64,000 nucleotides of DNA. It comes from Sulfurovum sp. Lineage in GTDB: Bacteria > Campylobacterota > Campylobacteria > Campylobacterales > Sulfurovaceae. The position numbers and the translations under genes are program-made. The notes under the pieces are model-generated. The model did not search any database and was not told the origin of the DNA. It saw only the letters and a list, made by a program, of their open reading frames with translations. Shown here piece after piece: positions 14,972 through 22,875 of the stretch. The number at the start of each line of letters is the position of its first letter. Positions within the stretch are counted from its first letter, which is position 1. The stretch spans positions 4,737 through 68,736 of the forward strand of contig JADGDL010000007.1 in assembly GCA_016744875.1 (NCBI GenBank). Direction: 5' to 3'.

Positions 14972-15072
14972 TTTACAGCACCTTTGACTGAACGGCTTTG
15001 TTCCGTTCGGTCATGTACTATACGTACACTCTCTTACTTCACTCACACCGTTTAGCCAAATCTACAACAAAC
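14972..15072 (+). repeat. Intergenic repeat element, copy A, with terminator-like hairpin
   Basis: A block of about 100 bases after tsf that is clearly related by eye to 49589-49689 after rplS. Shared order: TTTACAGCA, a hairpin with a CTTTGT loop (here GACTGAACGG/CCGTTCGGTC at 14986-15012), TACTATA(C/T)GTA, CTTCACTC, and CTACAACA/CTACTACA. The hairpin may terminate rpsB-tsf transcription; the conservation beyond the hairpin is unexplained. Confidence 0.7.
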
Positions 15073-15181
15073 TAGAAGATTATTTTATAAAAGTTCCCAA
15101 TTAAAATTAAAAATTACTTTATTCTCTTTTTCAATTACTTTATTATGATAAAATAACCTAATTAATTTAAAGGCTATTTTT

Positions 15182-15832
15182 ATGTCCAATGCTCTTTTAG
15201 AGGCTACACATATTTCTCATGGGTTTGACTACCCACTCTTTACAGATATCCATTTCACGATACTACCTACACAGAGTGCAGCCATAGTAGGACGTAGTGG
15301 TTCAGGCAAGTCGACACTTTTACATATCTTTTCTACTTTTATGAAACCAGAGAGTGGCAAGGTGACTTTGTTTGGAGAAGACCTTTATGGATTAAATGAA
15401 AAATCCGTAGAATCGTTGCGTAGGTATGATATTGGGATCATCTTTCAGTTTCACTATCTCTTTAAAGGCATGAGTGCATTAGATAACATTGATGTAGCTA
15501 CTATGTTATCAGGAGAACAGATTGATGAGTCAATATTAGAAAAATTGGAAATTAACCATCTTATGCACCATAAGACATCTGAACTTTCCGGAGGTGAACA
15601 GCAACGGGTCTCCATCGCAAGAGTACTTAGCAAAAAACCTCGTATTATCTTTGCGGATGAACCTACTGGAAACCTGGATAAAGAGACTGCAAAATTAGTG
15701 ATGGATGTACTTTTAGAATATATTAAAGAAAACGAAGCAGGACTTGTACTGGTTACCCATGATGAGAGTTTGGCTGCACGTTGTGACTGTGTGTATAAAG
15801 TAGAAGAAAATAGCTTAAAAGAGTCTCTATGA
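15182..15832 (+). CDS. LolD-type ABC transporter ATP-binding protein
   Basis: The 216-residue ATPase has a Walker A (GRSGSGKST, residues 39-47), Q-loop (IIFQFHYLF), signature LSGGEQQRVSIAR, Walker B (RIIFADEPTGNLD) and switch His (VTHDE). The ADEPTGNLD and short length place it in the MacB/LolD/FtsE type group. LolD works with LolC/E to release lipoproteins from the inner membrane. No permease gene is adjacent: only a 52-residue membrane protein overlaps its stop codon (ATGA). LolD is the best guess; another efflux-type ATPase cannot be excluded. Confidence 0.75.
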   Translation: MSNALLEATHISHGFDYPLFTDIHFTILPTQSAAIVGRSGSGKSTLLHIFSTFMKPESGKVTLFGEDLYGLNEKSVESLRRYDIGIIFQFHYLFKGMSALDNIDVATMLSGEQIDESILEKLEINHLMHHKTSELSGGEQQRVSIARVLSKKPRIIFADEPTGNLDKETAKLVMDVLLEYIKENEAGLVLVTHDESLAARCDCVYKVEENSLKESL

Positions 15833-15987
15833 AGGATATAGGTTTGATAGATGTACTCTATACAGCTGGTATATTTTTTTTAGTATTTTATGGTGCTATA
15901 GCAATTACAAAACTGTTTTCAAAATATCTAAAATTGTCTCCAGAAGCAGAGGAAATAGAGGAAGAAAAGGCAGAAGATAAAAAATAG
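15829..15987 (+). CDS. Small single-span membrane protein
   Basis: A 52-residue product that begins with ATG overlapping the stop of the LolD-like gene (ATGA). Residues 8-28 are a hydrophobic span (DVLYTAGIFFLVFYGAIAI), followed by KLFSKYLK and a very acidic tail (EAEEIEEEKAEDKK). The overlap suggests translational coupling and perhaps a role with the ATPase or its permease. No family is recognised; small size leaves some doubt that it is expressed. Confidence 0.6.
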   Translation: MKDIGLIDVLYTAGIFFLVFYGAIAITKLFSKYLKLSPEAEEIEEEKAEDKK

Positions 15988-15994
15988 ATTTATA

Positions 15995-17089
15995 CTATTT
16001 TGCTTGTGCGATCAGTACACCCTCTAAAAGTTTATCTATATCCCCATCTAAAATGTTATCTACATTAGAGTAAGGGATGTTGGATCGGGTATCTTTCACC
16101 TGTTGGTAGGGTTGCAATACATAGGAACGTATTTGATGACCCCAACCGATCTCTGATTTCTCTACACCATCTATAGCGGCTTGTTTTTTAGCCATTTCAT
16201 ATTCAAAAAGACGTGATTTTAGCATTTTGAGTGCTGAAGCTTTATTTTTGTGTTGGCTTCTATCATTTTGACATTGCACAATGACATTGGTAGGGATGTG
16301 GGTGATTCGGATGGCTGAATCTGTAGTGTTGACGTGCTGCCCTCCTGCTCCTGAAGCCCTATAAGAATCTATACGTATATCTTTGTCTTCGATGACGATG
16401 TCTATATCGTCATCAATTTCCGGTGAAACCATAACAGATGAAAAAGATGTATGACGCTTGGCATTAGAATCAAATGGAGAGATACGCACAAGTCTGTGGA
16501 TACCATTTTCCACTTTGAGATAACCATAGGCATTTTCACCTTTGATCATGAAAGAGACATCTTTGATACCGGCTTCTTCACCTGCTTGATAATCAAGCAT
16601 CTCCACTTTAAGACCATGACGTTCTGCCCAACGAAGATACATACGGTGAAGCATAGATGCCCAGTCCTGTGACTCTGTTCCTCCGGCTCCAGGGTGTATA
16701 GAGACGATGGCATTTTTCCCGTCATGTTCACCCGAAAGCATCATTTGTACTTCAAGTGTATGGGTACTTTCTTGCAAGCTAGAGGCATCATCATAGAGCA
16801 TTTCGAGTGTCTCTTCATCATTCTCTGCTTTGGAGAGCTCAAAGTATTCTACAGCATCATGTACAGCATCTTTTGCATTGTTATAGGTAGCAAGTATGCG
16901 TTCTGTTTTTGTTTTTTCCTGAGAGACTTTTCCTGCATTGGCAGCATCATTCCAAAAGTTTGCATCTTGCTGCATTGTTTCGATATCATCCAGTCTAGCT
17001 TCTAAAATATCTGGTTTTACAATGTTTTTAATATTGTCTATTTTTTTAGTAAGCGATTTTAGTAGTTCGCTGTATTCGTATGCATCCAT
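15995..17089 (-). CDS. prfB: Peptide chain release factor 2
   Basis: The 364-residue protein has the GGQ catalytic loop (RASGAGGQHVN) and the RF2 stop-recognition motif SPF (RISPFDSNAKRH), so it reads UGA and UAA. Domain 1 helices (residues 1-110) are complete. Unlike E. coli prfB, the frame is continuous with no programmed frameshift near codon 26, so the autoregulatory frameshift is absent. The gene is convergent with the 52-residue protein gene and divergent from panC. Confidence 0.97.
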   Translation of the reverse strand: MDAYEYSELLKSLTKKIDNIKNIVKPDILEARLDDIETMQQDANFWNDAANAGKVSQEKTKTERILATYNNAKDAVHDAVEYFELSKAENDEETLEMLYDDASSLQESTHTLEVQMMLSGEHDGKNAIVSIHPGAGGTESQDWASMLHRMYLRWAERHGLKVEMLDYQAGEEAGIKDVSFMIKGENAYGYLKVENGIHRLVRISPFDSNAKRHTSFSSVMVSPEIDDDIDIVIEDKDIRIDSYRASGAGGQHVNTTDSAIRITHIPTNVIVQCQNDRSQHKNKASALKMLKSRLFEYEMAKKQAAIDGVEKSEIGWGHQIRSYVLQPYQQVKDTRSNIPYSNVDNILDGDIDKLLEGVLIAQAK

Positions 17090-17163
17090 CTTTGAATGTC
17101 CTATTATATTTCTAATTATTTTGCTATTATTCTACCCAAAGAGAACGAAATACGAGGTTAGAG

Positions 17164-17988
17164 ATGGTTATTGTCAAAACAATAGATGAGCTGCAAGAGG
17201 CTAAAAAGGCACTGTCAGGGACGGTTGGTTTTGTACCAACGATGGGAGCACTACATCAAGGACATCTCTCCCTTATACAACAAGCACGATCAGAGAATGA
17301 ACATCTCATTGTTTCGATCTTCGTGAACCCGACACAGTTTTTAGAAGGTGAGGACCTCGATGCCTACCCTCGTAAAGATGAAGCCGATATTAAGATATGT
17401 AAACTTGCTAAAGTAGACATACTGTTTATGCCAAGTATAGAAGATATGTATGAGAGAGATGAACTTTCTATCGGTGCACCTGCGATACGCGGTTATGTTT
17501 TAGAAGGTGAAAAGCGTCCGGGACATTTTGACGGTATGCTGCAAGTGGTCATGAAGTTACTTAATCTTTCTTCTGCTACCAACGCCTACTTTGGAAAAAA
17601 AGATGCACAGCAACTTGTACTGATCACGCAGATGGTTAAAAACTATTTTATGGATGTGAACATTGTTGCCTGTGACATTATCCGTGATGAGCAGGGATTG
17701 GCGTTGAGTTCACGTAATGTCTACTTGAAAGAAGATGAGAAAGGACGTGCCCTTTGTCTTGCACGTTCATTAAAACGTGCCACAAAGATGGTGATGGCGG
17801 GTGAGTTAAATGTGGAAGTTATTAAAAAAGAGATGTTCACTGTTTTGGAAGATGCGGATGAAGTAGAGTATGTTGCTATTGTCGATAGAGAATTTAATGT
17901 ACTTGAAGAGATAGAGATCGGCAATACTATTATGTTGGTAGCTGCATGGGTGGGGAAACCACGGCTTATAGATAATATTTGGATCTAA
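17164..17988 (+). CDS. panC: Pantothenate synthetase
   Basis: The 274-residue protein has the HIGH-like PTMGALHQGHLSL motif (residues 25-37), SIFVNPTQF, YPRKDEAD, VVMKLLNL, YFGKKDAQQ and LALSSRNVYL, all characteristic of PanC, which joins pantoate and beta-alanine with ATP in coenzyme A synthesis. The ATG at 17164 is preceded by GAGGTTAGAG. No other pan gene is adjacent. It ends two bases before the convergent ftsI stop, with no room for a separate terminator. Confidence 0.97.
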   Translation: MVIVKTIDELQEAKKALSGTVGFVPTMGALHQGHLSLIQQARSENEHLIVSIFVNPTQFLEGEDLDAYPRKDEADIKICKLAKVDILFMPSIEDMYERDELSIGAPAIRGYVLEGEKRPGHFDGMLQVVMKLLNLSSATNAYFGKKDAQQLVLITQMVKNYFMDVNIVACDIIRDEQGLALSSRNVYLKEDEKGRALCLARSLKRATKMVMAGELNVEVIKKEMFTVLEDADEVEYVAIVDREFNVLEEIEIGNTIMLVAAWVGKPRLIDNIWI

Positions 17989-17990
17989 GA

Positions 17991-20060
17991 CTAGAACATA
18001 TCTTCATTATAGTCGTGTGAAGGTGCTTTATATGAAGGTTTTACTGTCGGCTTAATCACTTTTCGTACAGGTTTTGGTTTAGGTTTTTTGGTTTGGAAAA
18101 GTTCTTGTACCGTTTGTCTTTTTGGTGTCACAGGTTTTTTTATAGTAGGTTTCTTTACAACAGGTTTCTTTTTGACTTCAGGGTGCACGATTAATTTTGG
18201 CACAGTTTTTGTTTTGACAGGTTTGTCTATTTTGATTGGTGCAAGAGGTGATTCTATTTGCTCTTCAGGCTCAAGATAGTCAAGATCTACCAGAATATCT
18301 ATCATTCTTCTAAAGGTTGGTACAGCTGATTTGGATGCAAAGTAGTGACGGTATTTTTTAGCACGGATCACTAAGGCACCGATGGTATACTTATGTCCTT
18401 TATCATCATTGGCAAAACCATAAAAACTACTGTGGTATTCACGTACATAACGCCCATTTTTGGCGATGTGTGCTGTTCCTGTTTTCCCTCCGATCTCTAA
18501 GCCTGGATACAGAGCTTTCTTACCTGTTCCTCTAGTGACAACCTCTTGAAGTATCTCTTTTATCTGATTTGCACTCTTTTTACTGACAGCTTGCATATCG
18601 GGAAGTTTTGGATCAAGCTTATATTGGTTTCCTTTTGCATCCTGCAGATAATTGACGATACGGGGTGTAACGGCTAAACCATCGTTGTTAAATGCTGAGT
18701 AGGCTTTCATAAGTTGTGCAAAAGTGATCATCATACCGTAACCGTAGGAGGTATTTGCTATATGGAGTTGATGGTCAAGTTTATAGACAGGTTTCAGGCT
18801 ACCTGGCAAGTCTCTTGAGAGGTCAACACCGGAAGGTTTTGCTACACCAAATTTAAGAAGTCCTTCTCTAAATTGTTTACCTGAAAGTTTCCATGAAATT
18901 TGAGATGTACCGACATTGGATGAATGTACGACAATATCGGTTACATTAAGAGATGCATATTTATGGTCATCTGTGATCCACCGTCTTTTACCTATTTTGA
19001 GGCGACCATTGTAAGTATTGAACCAGGTATCGGGTGTGACTACTTTATTATCTAATGCGATGGCAACAGTGAGAGGTTTAATGACAGAGCCTGCTTCATA
19101 GGGGTATTCTGTAAATTTTGGTACCAGGGCAGGGACATCTTTTTGTCTGATACGTGACGGATCATAACGTTTGGTGGTAGCAAGTGCAAGTAGTTTACCA
19201 GTATTGCTTTCCATCACCCCTACAAGGATCTCTTCAGCGTCAATACTGCGTTTCATATCGTCTATCATCATCTCTGCACGTCTTTGAACAGCCAAAGGAA
19301 TGTTTAAATGCAGATCAAGTCCATCTACACGTTCTTGTACGATGCTATTTTTATCATGGATAACGGCACCCACAACATCACGTTTACCTCGAAAATAACC
19401 ATTTTTCTTAGAGGTGATATGTTTATCATAATGTCTTTCAAGACCTTTTTTACCTGAAGGACGTGTATATTTACCATCACTTTTTTTACCGACATATCCT
19501 AAGATGGGACTAAGCACATCTTCTAAGGGGAAACGTCTACTTTCACCATTTTCAATGATATCCAGACCATACAGTACCTCTATCCCTCTACTTGTTTTAA
19601 TGGATTGAAAGACATCCAGTTTTCTAAGTTTATAGGCGAGTGCTTTGAGCTGCATGGCAGAACGGGAACTGATCGTTCTTGAGAGTATAATGTTCCCTTT
19701 TTTTTCTTTACCTTTACGGTTTTTAAATTGTTTGAGAAGTTTTGCTTCAGGAATGTTGCTGTAGATAGAAAAAAGTTTCACAAAGAGTGCTTTTTTCTCA
19801 GGAGCTATACTGGCGCCACGTACAACAGCCTGATAGGTTTTGTGTGAATCACTCAATACATAGTTATCTGCAGAGATGATAGACCCTCGAAAAGAACGGT
19901 CATAAATGGTTTTATTGTTACTGGGTATACGCCTGTCAGAGGAAATGGTATTTAGAACAGAAGAGAGAAAAATAGCCATAGCCAATACTAAAATGATAAA
20001 AAGAAAAGAAATTTTATTCTTTCTTTGGTGTATGGCATTGTTTTGGGTTTTTTTGTTCAT
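17991..20060 (-). CDS. ftsI: Division-type penicillin-binding protein 2/3 (FtsI/PBP2B family)
   Basis: The 689-residue protein has one N-terminal membrane span (residues 18-37), a pedestal domain with RGSIISADN and GLERHYDKH motifs, and a transpeptidase domain with SVIK (active Ser325), SSN (380-382) and KTGTAHI near 525. It cross-links septal peptidoglycan in the periplasm. A Lys/Pro-rich tail of about 85 residues (VKKKPVVKKPTIKKPVTPK, PKPKPVRKVIKP) follows the enzyme domain and could bind wall or nucleic-acid polymers. Length and motifs fit FtsI. An ftsW/rodA gene and murG are divergent next door, forming a cell-wall group. Confidence 0.9.
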   Translation of the reverse strand: MNKKTQNNAIHQRKNKISFLFIILVLAMAIFLSSVLNTISSDRRIPSNNKTIYDRSFRGSIISADNYVLSDSHKTYQAVVRGASIAPEKKALFVKLFSIYSNIPEAKLLKQFKNRKGKEKKGNIILSRTISSRSAMQLKALAYKLRKLDVFQSIKTSRGIEVLYGLDIIENGESRRFPLEDVLSPILGYVGKKSDGKYTRPSGKKGLERHYDKHITSKKNGYFRGKRDVVGAVIHDKNSIVQERVDGLDLHLNIPLAVQRRAEMMIDDMKRSIDAEEILVGVMESNTGKLLALATTKRYDPSRIRQKDVPALVPKFTEYPYEAGSVIKPLTVAIALDNKVVTPDTWFNTYNGRLKIGKRRWITDDHKYASLNVTDIVVHSSNVGTSQISWKLSGKQFREGLLKFGVAKPSGVDLSRDLPGSLKPVYKLDHQLHIANTSYGYGMMITFAQLMKAYSAFNNDGLAVTPRIVNYLQDAKGNQYKLDPKLPDMQAVSKKSANQIKEILQEVVTRGTGKKALYPGLEIGGKTGTAHIAKNGRYVREYHSSFYGFANDDKGHKYTIGALVIRAKKYRHYFASKSAVPTFRRMIDILVDLDYLEPEEQIESPLAPIKIDKPVKTKTVPKLIVHPEVKKKPVVKKPTIKKPVTPKRQTVQELFQTKKPKPKPVRKVIKPTVKPSYKAPSHDYNEDMF

Positions 20061-20110
20061 TCTTCACATTCCTAAAGTTGAATTTTATCCAAGTTATCTG
20101 TTAAATTTGA

Positions 20111-20116
20111 TAAAAT
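20111..20116 (+). promoter_or_regulatory. -10 element for the ftsW/rodA-murG pair
   Basis: TAAAAT lies 43 bases before the ATG at 20159 and 22 bases before an alternative TTG at 20138. No clear -35 box. Confidence 0.4.
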
Positions 20117-20158
20117 ACTAATGAATATAGATTTAAATTGGAACGAGAAAGAACAAAG

Positions 20159-21343
20159 ATGATAGATAAACCCCTTCTACTTGGTGTTATGGTACTTTTA
20201 ACACTTTCACTAGTGATGAGTTACTCTCTTTCTGTTTATCCTGTGGTCCATTTTGAATATAGCAATGAGTTTCACTTTTTTATACGTCAGTCCGCTGCGG
20301 TCTTTGTAGGATTTATTGCGATGGTGGTTTTGAGTAAACTGGAACCTGATATCTGGTTTGTAAGGGTAGGGCTTTTACTTTTTATCACGTTTTTTATTTT
20401 GATGATCGCGATGCAGTTTTTGCCTTCATCCTTGGTCAACGCTGTTGGTGGTGCAAAGCGATGGATACGCATTGGACCTATGTCCATCGCACCTGTCGAG
20501 TTTTTTAAAGTAGGGTTTATCTTCTTCTTAGCATGGAGTTTTGCACGTAAGCTGTTAGACAAGAGTAAAATGAAATTTTGGGAAGAACTTAAAGCCTATT
20601 TCCCGTATATTTTGGTTTTTTTAATTGCTGTTGTGATTATCGCGGTCTTTCAAAAAGACCTTGGTCAGGTGGTTGTGCTTGGTGCAACACTTATGGTACT
20701 TTTTTTGTTCATCGGAAGCTCACTAAAGTTTTTTTGGATGATGGTCACAAGTGTGTTTTTGGCATTTATAGGGCTTATCTTCCTTGCACCTCACCGTATG
20801 GCACGGATCAAAAGCTGGTGGGGAACGGTACAGGATAATATTCTTGCCGTACTCCCTTTTGAATCGGTACAGGAACTTCGTATCGAGACAGGAAAAGAAC
20901 CATATCAAATATCGAACTCTCTCAATTCCATTCACAATGGAGGTCTGTGGGGAGAAGGATTAGGAAATGGTCAGTTTAAACTGGGTTACTTGTCTGAAGT
21001 GCATACAGACTTTATCTTGGCAGGTATCACCGAAGAGTTGGGATTTTTAGGTCTTGCTTTAGTAACATTAACCATTCTCTTTATTATCTTTCGTATCTTT
21101 AAGATCGCATCTAGAGTAAGAAATCCTATGTATTATCTGTTCAGTATAGGTATAGGACTGATTATCGCATTTGCATTTATTTTGAACTCGTATGGTATTT
21201 CAGGGATTACACCTATCAAAGGAATAGCAGTACCGTTCTTAAGCTATGGTGGTTCACATATTTTGGCTTCCTGTGTTGCTATAGGGATGGTATTGATGGT
21301 ATCGAAAAAAGTGCCCAGAGATCATACAGGGAGGATACTGTGA
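20159..21343 (+). CDS. ftsW: SEDS-family peptidoglycan polymerase (FtsW/RodA)
   Basis: The roughly 394-residue membrane protein has about ten spans and SEDS motifs: VGGAKRWIRIGPMSIAPVEFFKVGF, FQKDLGQVVVLGATL, LGNGQFKLGYLSEVHTDFILAGITEELGFLG and the late PIKGIAVPFLSYGGSH. SEDS proteins polymerise glycan strands together with a class B PBP. The murG overlap and divergent ftsI favour FtsW over RodA. The ATG at 20159 gives a normal N-terminus; a TTG at 20138 would add seven residues and cannot be excluded. murG overlaps the stop by four bases. Confidence 0.88.
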   Translation: MIDKPLLLGVMVLLTLSLVMSYSLSVYPVVHFEYSNEFHFFIRQSAAVFVGFIAMVVLSKLEPDIWFVRVGLLLFITFFILMIAMQFLPSSLVNAVGGAKRWIRIGPMSIAPVEFFKVGFIFFLAWSFARKLLDKSKMKFWEELKAYFPYILVFLIAVVIIAVFQKDLGQVVVLGATLMVLFLFIGSSLKFFWMMVTSVFLAFIGLIFLAPHRMARIKSWWGTVQDNILAVLPFESVQELRIETGKEPYQISNSLNSIHNGGLWGEGLGNGQFKLGYLSEVHTDFILAGITEELGFLGLALVTLTILFIIFRIFKIASRVRNPMYYLFSIGIGLIIAFAFILNSYGISGITPIKGIAVPFLSYGGSHILASCVAIGMVLMVSKKVPRDHTGRIL

Positions 21344-22347
21344 GTATAATCATGACAGGCGGTGGTACGGGTGGACATCTTGCTATCATCAAAGCAGTAA
21401 AAGAGTATTTGAAAGAGTGTGAACTGATCTATGTCGGGTCAACCAAAGGACAGGACAAACAATGGTTTGAAAATGATGAGGATTTTGCGCATACATACTT
21501 TTTTGAAACACGAGGTGTTGTGAATCAGGGTGCATTGGGAAAAGTTAAATCACTGCTCATGATGGCAAAAGCCATGTTCAAGTCTATAAAGATCATACGA
21601 AAACACAAAGCAAGTGTGGTTTTCTCAGTAGGTGGCTTTTCTGCAGCACCTATGGCATTTGCCGCGAAGATCACACGTACACCTTTAGTCATACATGAAC
21701 AAAATGCAGCATTGGGTTCTCTCAACAAACTACTTCAACCTTATGCAACACATTTTATCTCTTCTTATCTTGATGAGAGTCCACTAAAAGCATATCCGAT
21801 AAAAGAAGTCTTTTTTGAAAATGCCCGTGTACGTAGAGAAGTTAAAACGATTATTTTTCTTGGTGGATCACAAGGGGCAAAAGCCATTAATACTTTGGCA
21901 TTAGAGATGGCACCTAAGTTAAAAGAAAAAAATGTCAAGATCATCCATCAAGCAGGTGTGAATAATCTCGATGAGGTGAAAAAAGCATATGCAGGACTTG
22001 GTGTAGAGGCAGAAGTATTTGGTTTTACCACAAAATTGGCAGATTATATGCAAGAAGCTGACTTTGCATGTGCACGTTCGGGAGCATCTACACTCTGGGA
22101 ACTCTCTGCTACTGCAGTACCCACACTCTACATTCCTTACCCCTACGCAGCCTCTGATCATCAGTATCACAATGCGCAGTTCTTAGTAGAAAAAGACCTT
22201 GCCTGGGTAATGAGAGAGGATGAGATAGATACACAGAAGGTGTTAACACTCTTAGAAGAAAACTTAGAAGTGAAGAGTAAGGGTCTAATAGATATCATTG
22301 AAAAAGATGGTAGTCAAAAGATAGCAAAATTATTGACACAAATTTAA
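21340..22347 (+). CDS. murG: UDP-GlcNAc:lipid I N-acetylglucosaminyltransferase
   Basis: The 335-residue protein starts with GTG overlapping the ftsW stop (GTGA) and has the MurG glycine loop MTGGGTGGHLAI, HEQNAALGSLNK, IFLGGSQGAKAIN, CARSGASTLWELSA and PYPYAASDHQYHNAQFL. It makes lipid II on the inner face of the membrane. The coupling to ftsW is typical of the division/cell-wall cluster. Length is slightly short but complete. Confidence 0.95.
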   Translation: MSIIMTGGGTGGHLAIIKAVKEYLKECELIYVGSTKGQDKQWFENDEDFAHTYFFETRGVVNQGALGKVKSLLMMAKAMFKSIKIIRKHKASVVFSVGGFSAAPMAFAAKITRTPLVIHEQNAALGSLNKLLQPYATHFISSYLDESPLKAYPIKEVFFENARVRREVKTIIFLGGSQGAKAINTLALEMAPKLKEKNVKIIHQAGVNNLDEVKKAYAGLGVEAEVFGFTTKLADYMQEADFACARSGASTLWELSATAVPTLYIPYPYAASDHQYHNAQFLVEKDLAWVMREDEIDTQKVLTLLEENLEVKSKGLIDIIEKDGSQKIAKLLTQI

Positions 22348-22360
22348 CACAATTGTAATC

Positions 22361-22366
22361 TATAAT
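22361..22366 (+). promoter_or_regulatory. -10 element for the small lipoprotein gene
   Basis: TATAAT, 24 bases before the lipoprotein ATG, which also has a strong GAAGGAG ribosome site. Confidence 0.4.
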
Positions 22367-22389
22367 ATGCGCATAATGAAGGAGATAAA

Positions 22390-22800
22390 ATGAAAAAACA
22401 AATTATTTTGATACTTTCTATCATGGCAGTATTTGGTTTTAGTGGTTGTGGGGGTAGTAGTGATAATCATGATGATGAACTGGTCACACTCTTTTTGGTA
22501 GATGAATTTGGTTACTCTTACGGAGCTGTGCCGTATATTTGTGACTCTATGAGAGACTGGGAAGTTACCTTGCCAAATGGCGAATTTACATTTTTACCGC
22601 CTGATGACTGTGTGTTTGACTTTTATGGATATAACGGTCTGTATGGTGATAGATTTGATGATATCATCCGTATAGTAGATTATACTAACAGTGGTAAAGG
22701 AAACATACCGTATGACTGTGCTTCTTTTGGTGTTGGGACAACCTATTTTGATGGTAGTTTTGACTATGATGTAAATGACGAGTGTGTCTTTTACCTCTAA
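22390..22800 (+). CDS. Small predicted lipoprotein
   Basis: The 136-residue product has a lipoprotein signal with lipobox FSGC (Cys20), followed by a Gly/Ser linker and an acidic, aromatic-rich domain with four later cysteines (YICDSM, DDCVFDF, DCASFG, DECVFYL) that could form two disulfides. Probably anchored in a membrane and facing the periplasm. No family recognised. It has its own promoter and stands between murG and alaS without an evident link to either. Confidence 0.65.
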   Translation: MKKQIILILSIMAVFGFSGCGGSSDNHDDELVTLFLVDEFGYSYGAVPYICDSMRDWEVTLPNGEFTFLPPDDCVFDFYGYNGLYGDRFDDIIRIVDYTNSGKGNIPYDCASFGVGTTYFDGSFDYDVNDECVFYL

Positions 22801-22875
22801 ATAACAACATTTTAGATAAAATATCTCTAATTTTCATAAGCCCTTTTGAAGGGTATTTATTAGGACGATTTTATC

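Noticed and set aside
15995..17089. Programmed frameshift in prfB
   Set aside because: The frame is continuous from the ATG, with no internal TGA near codon 26.
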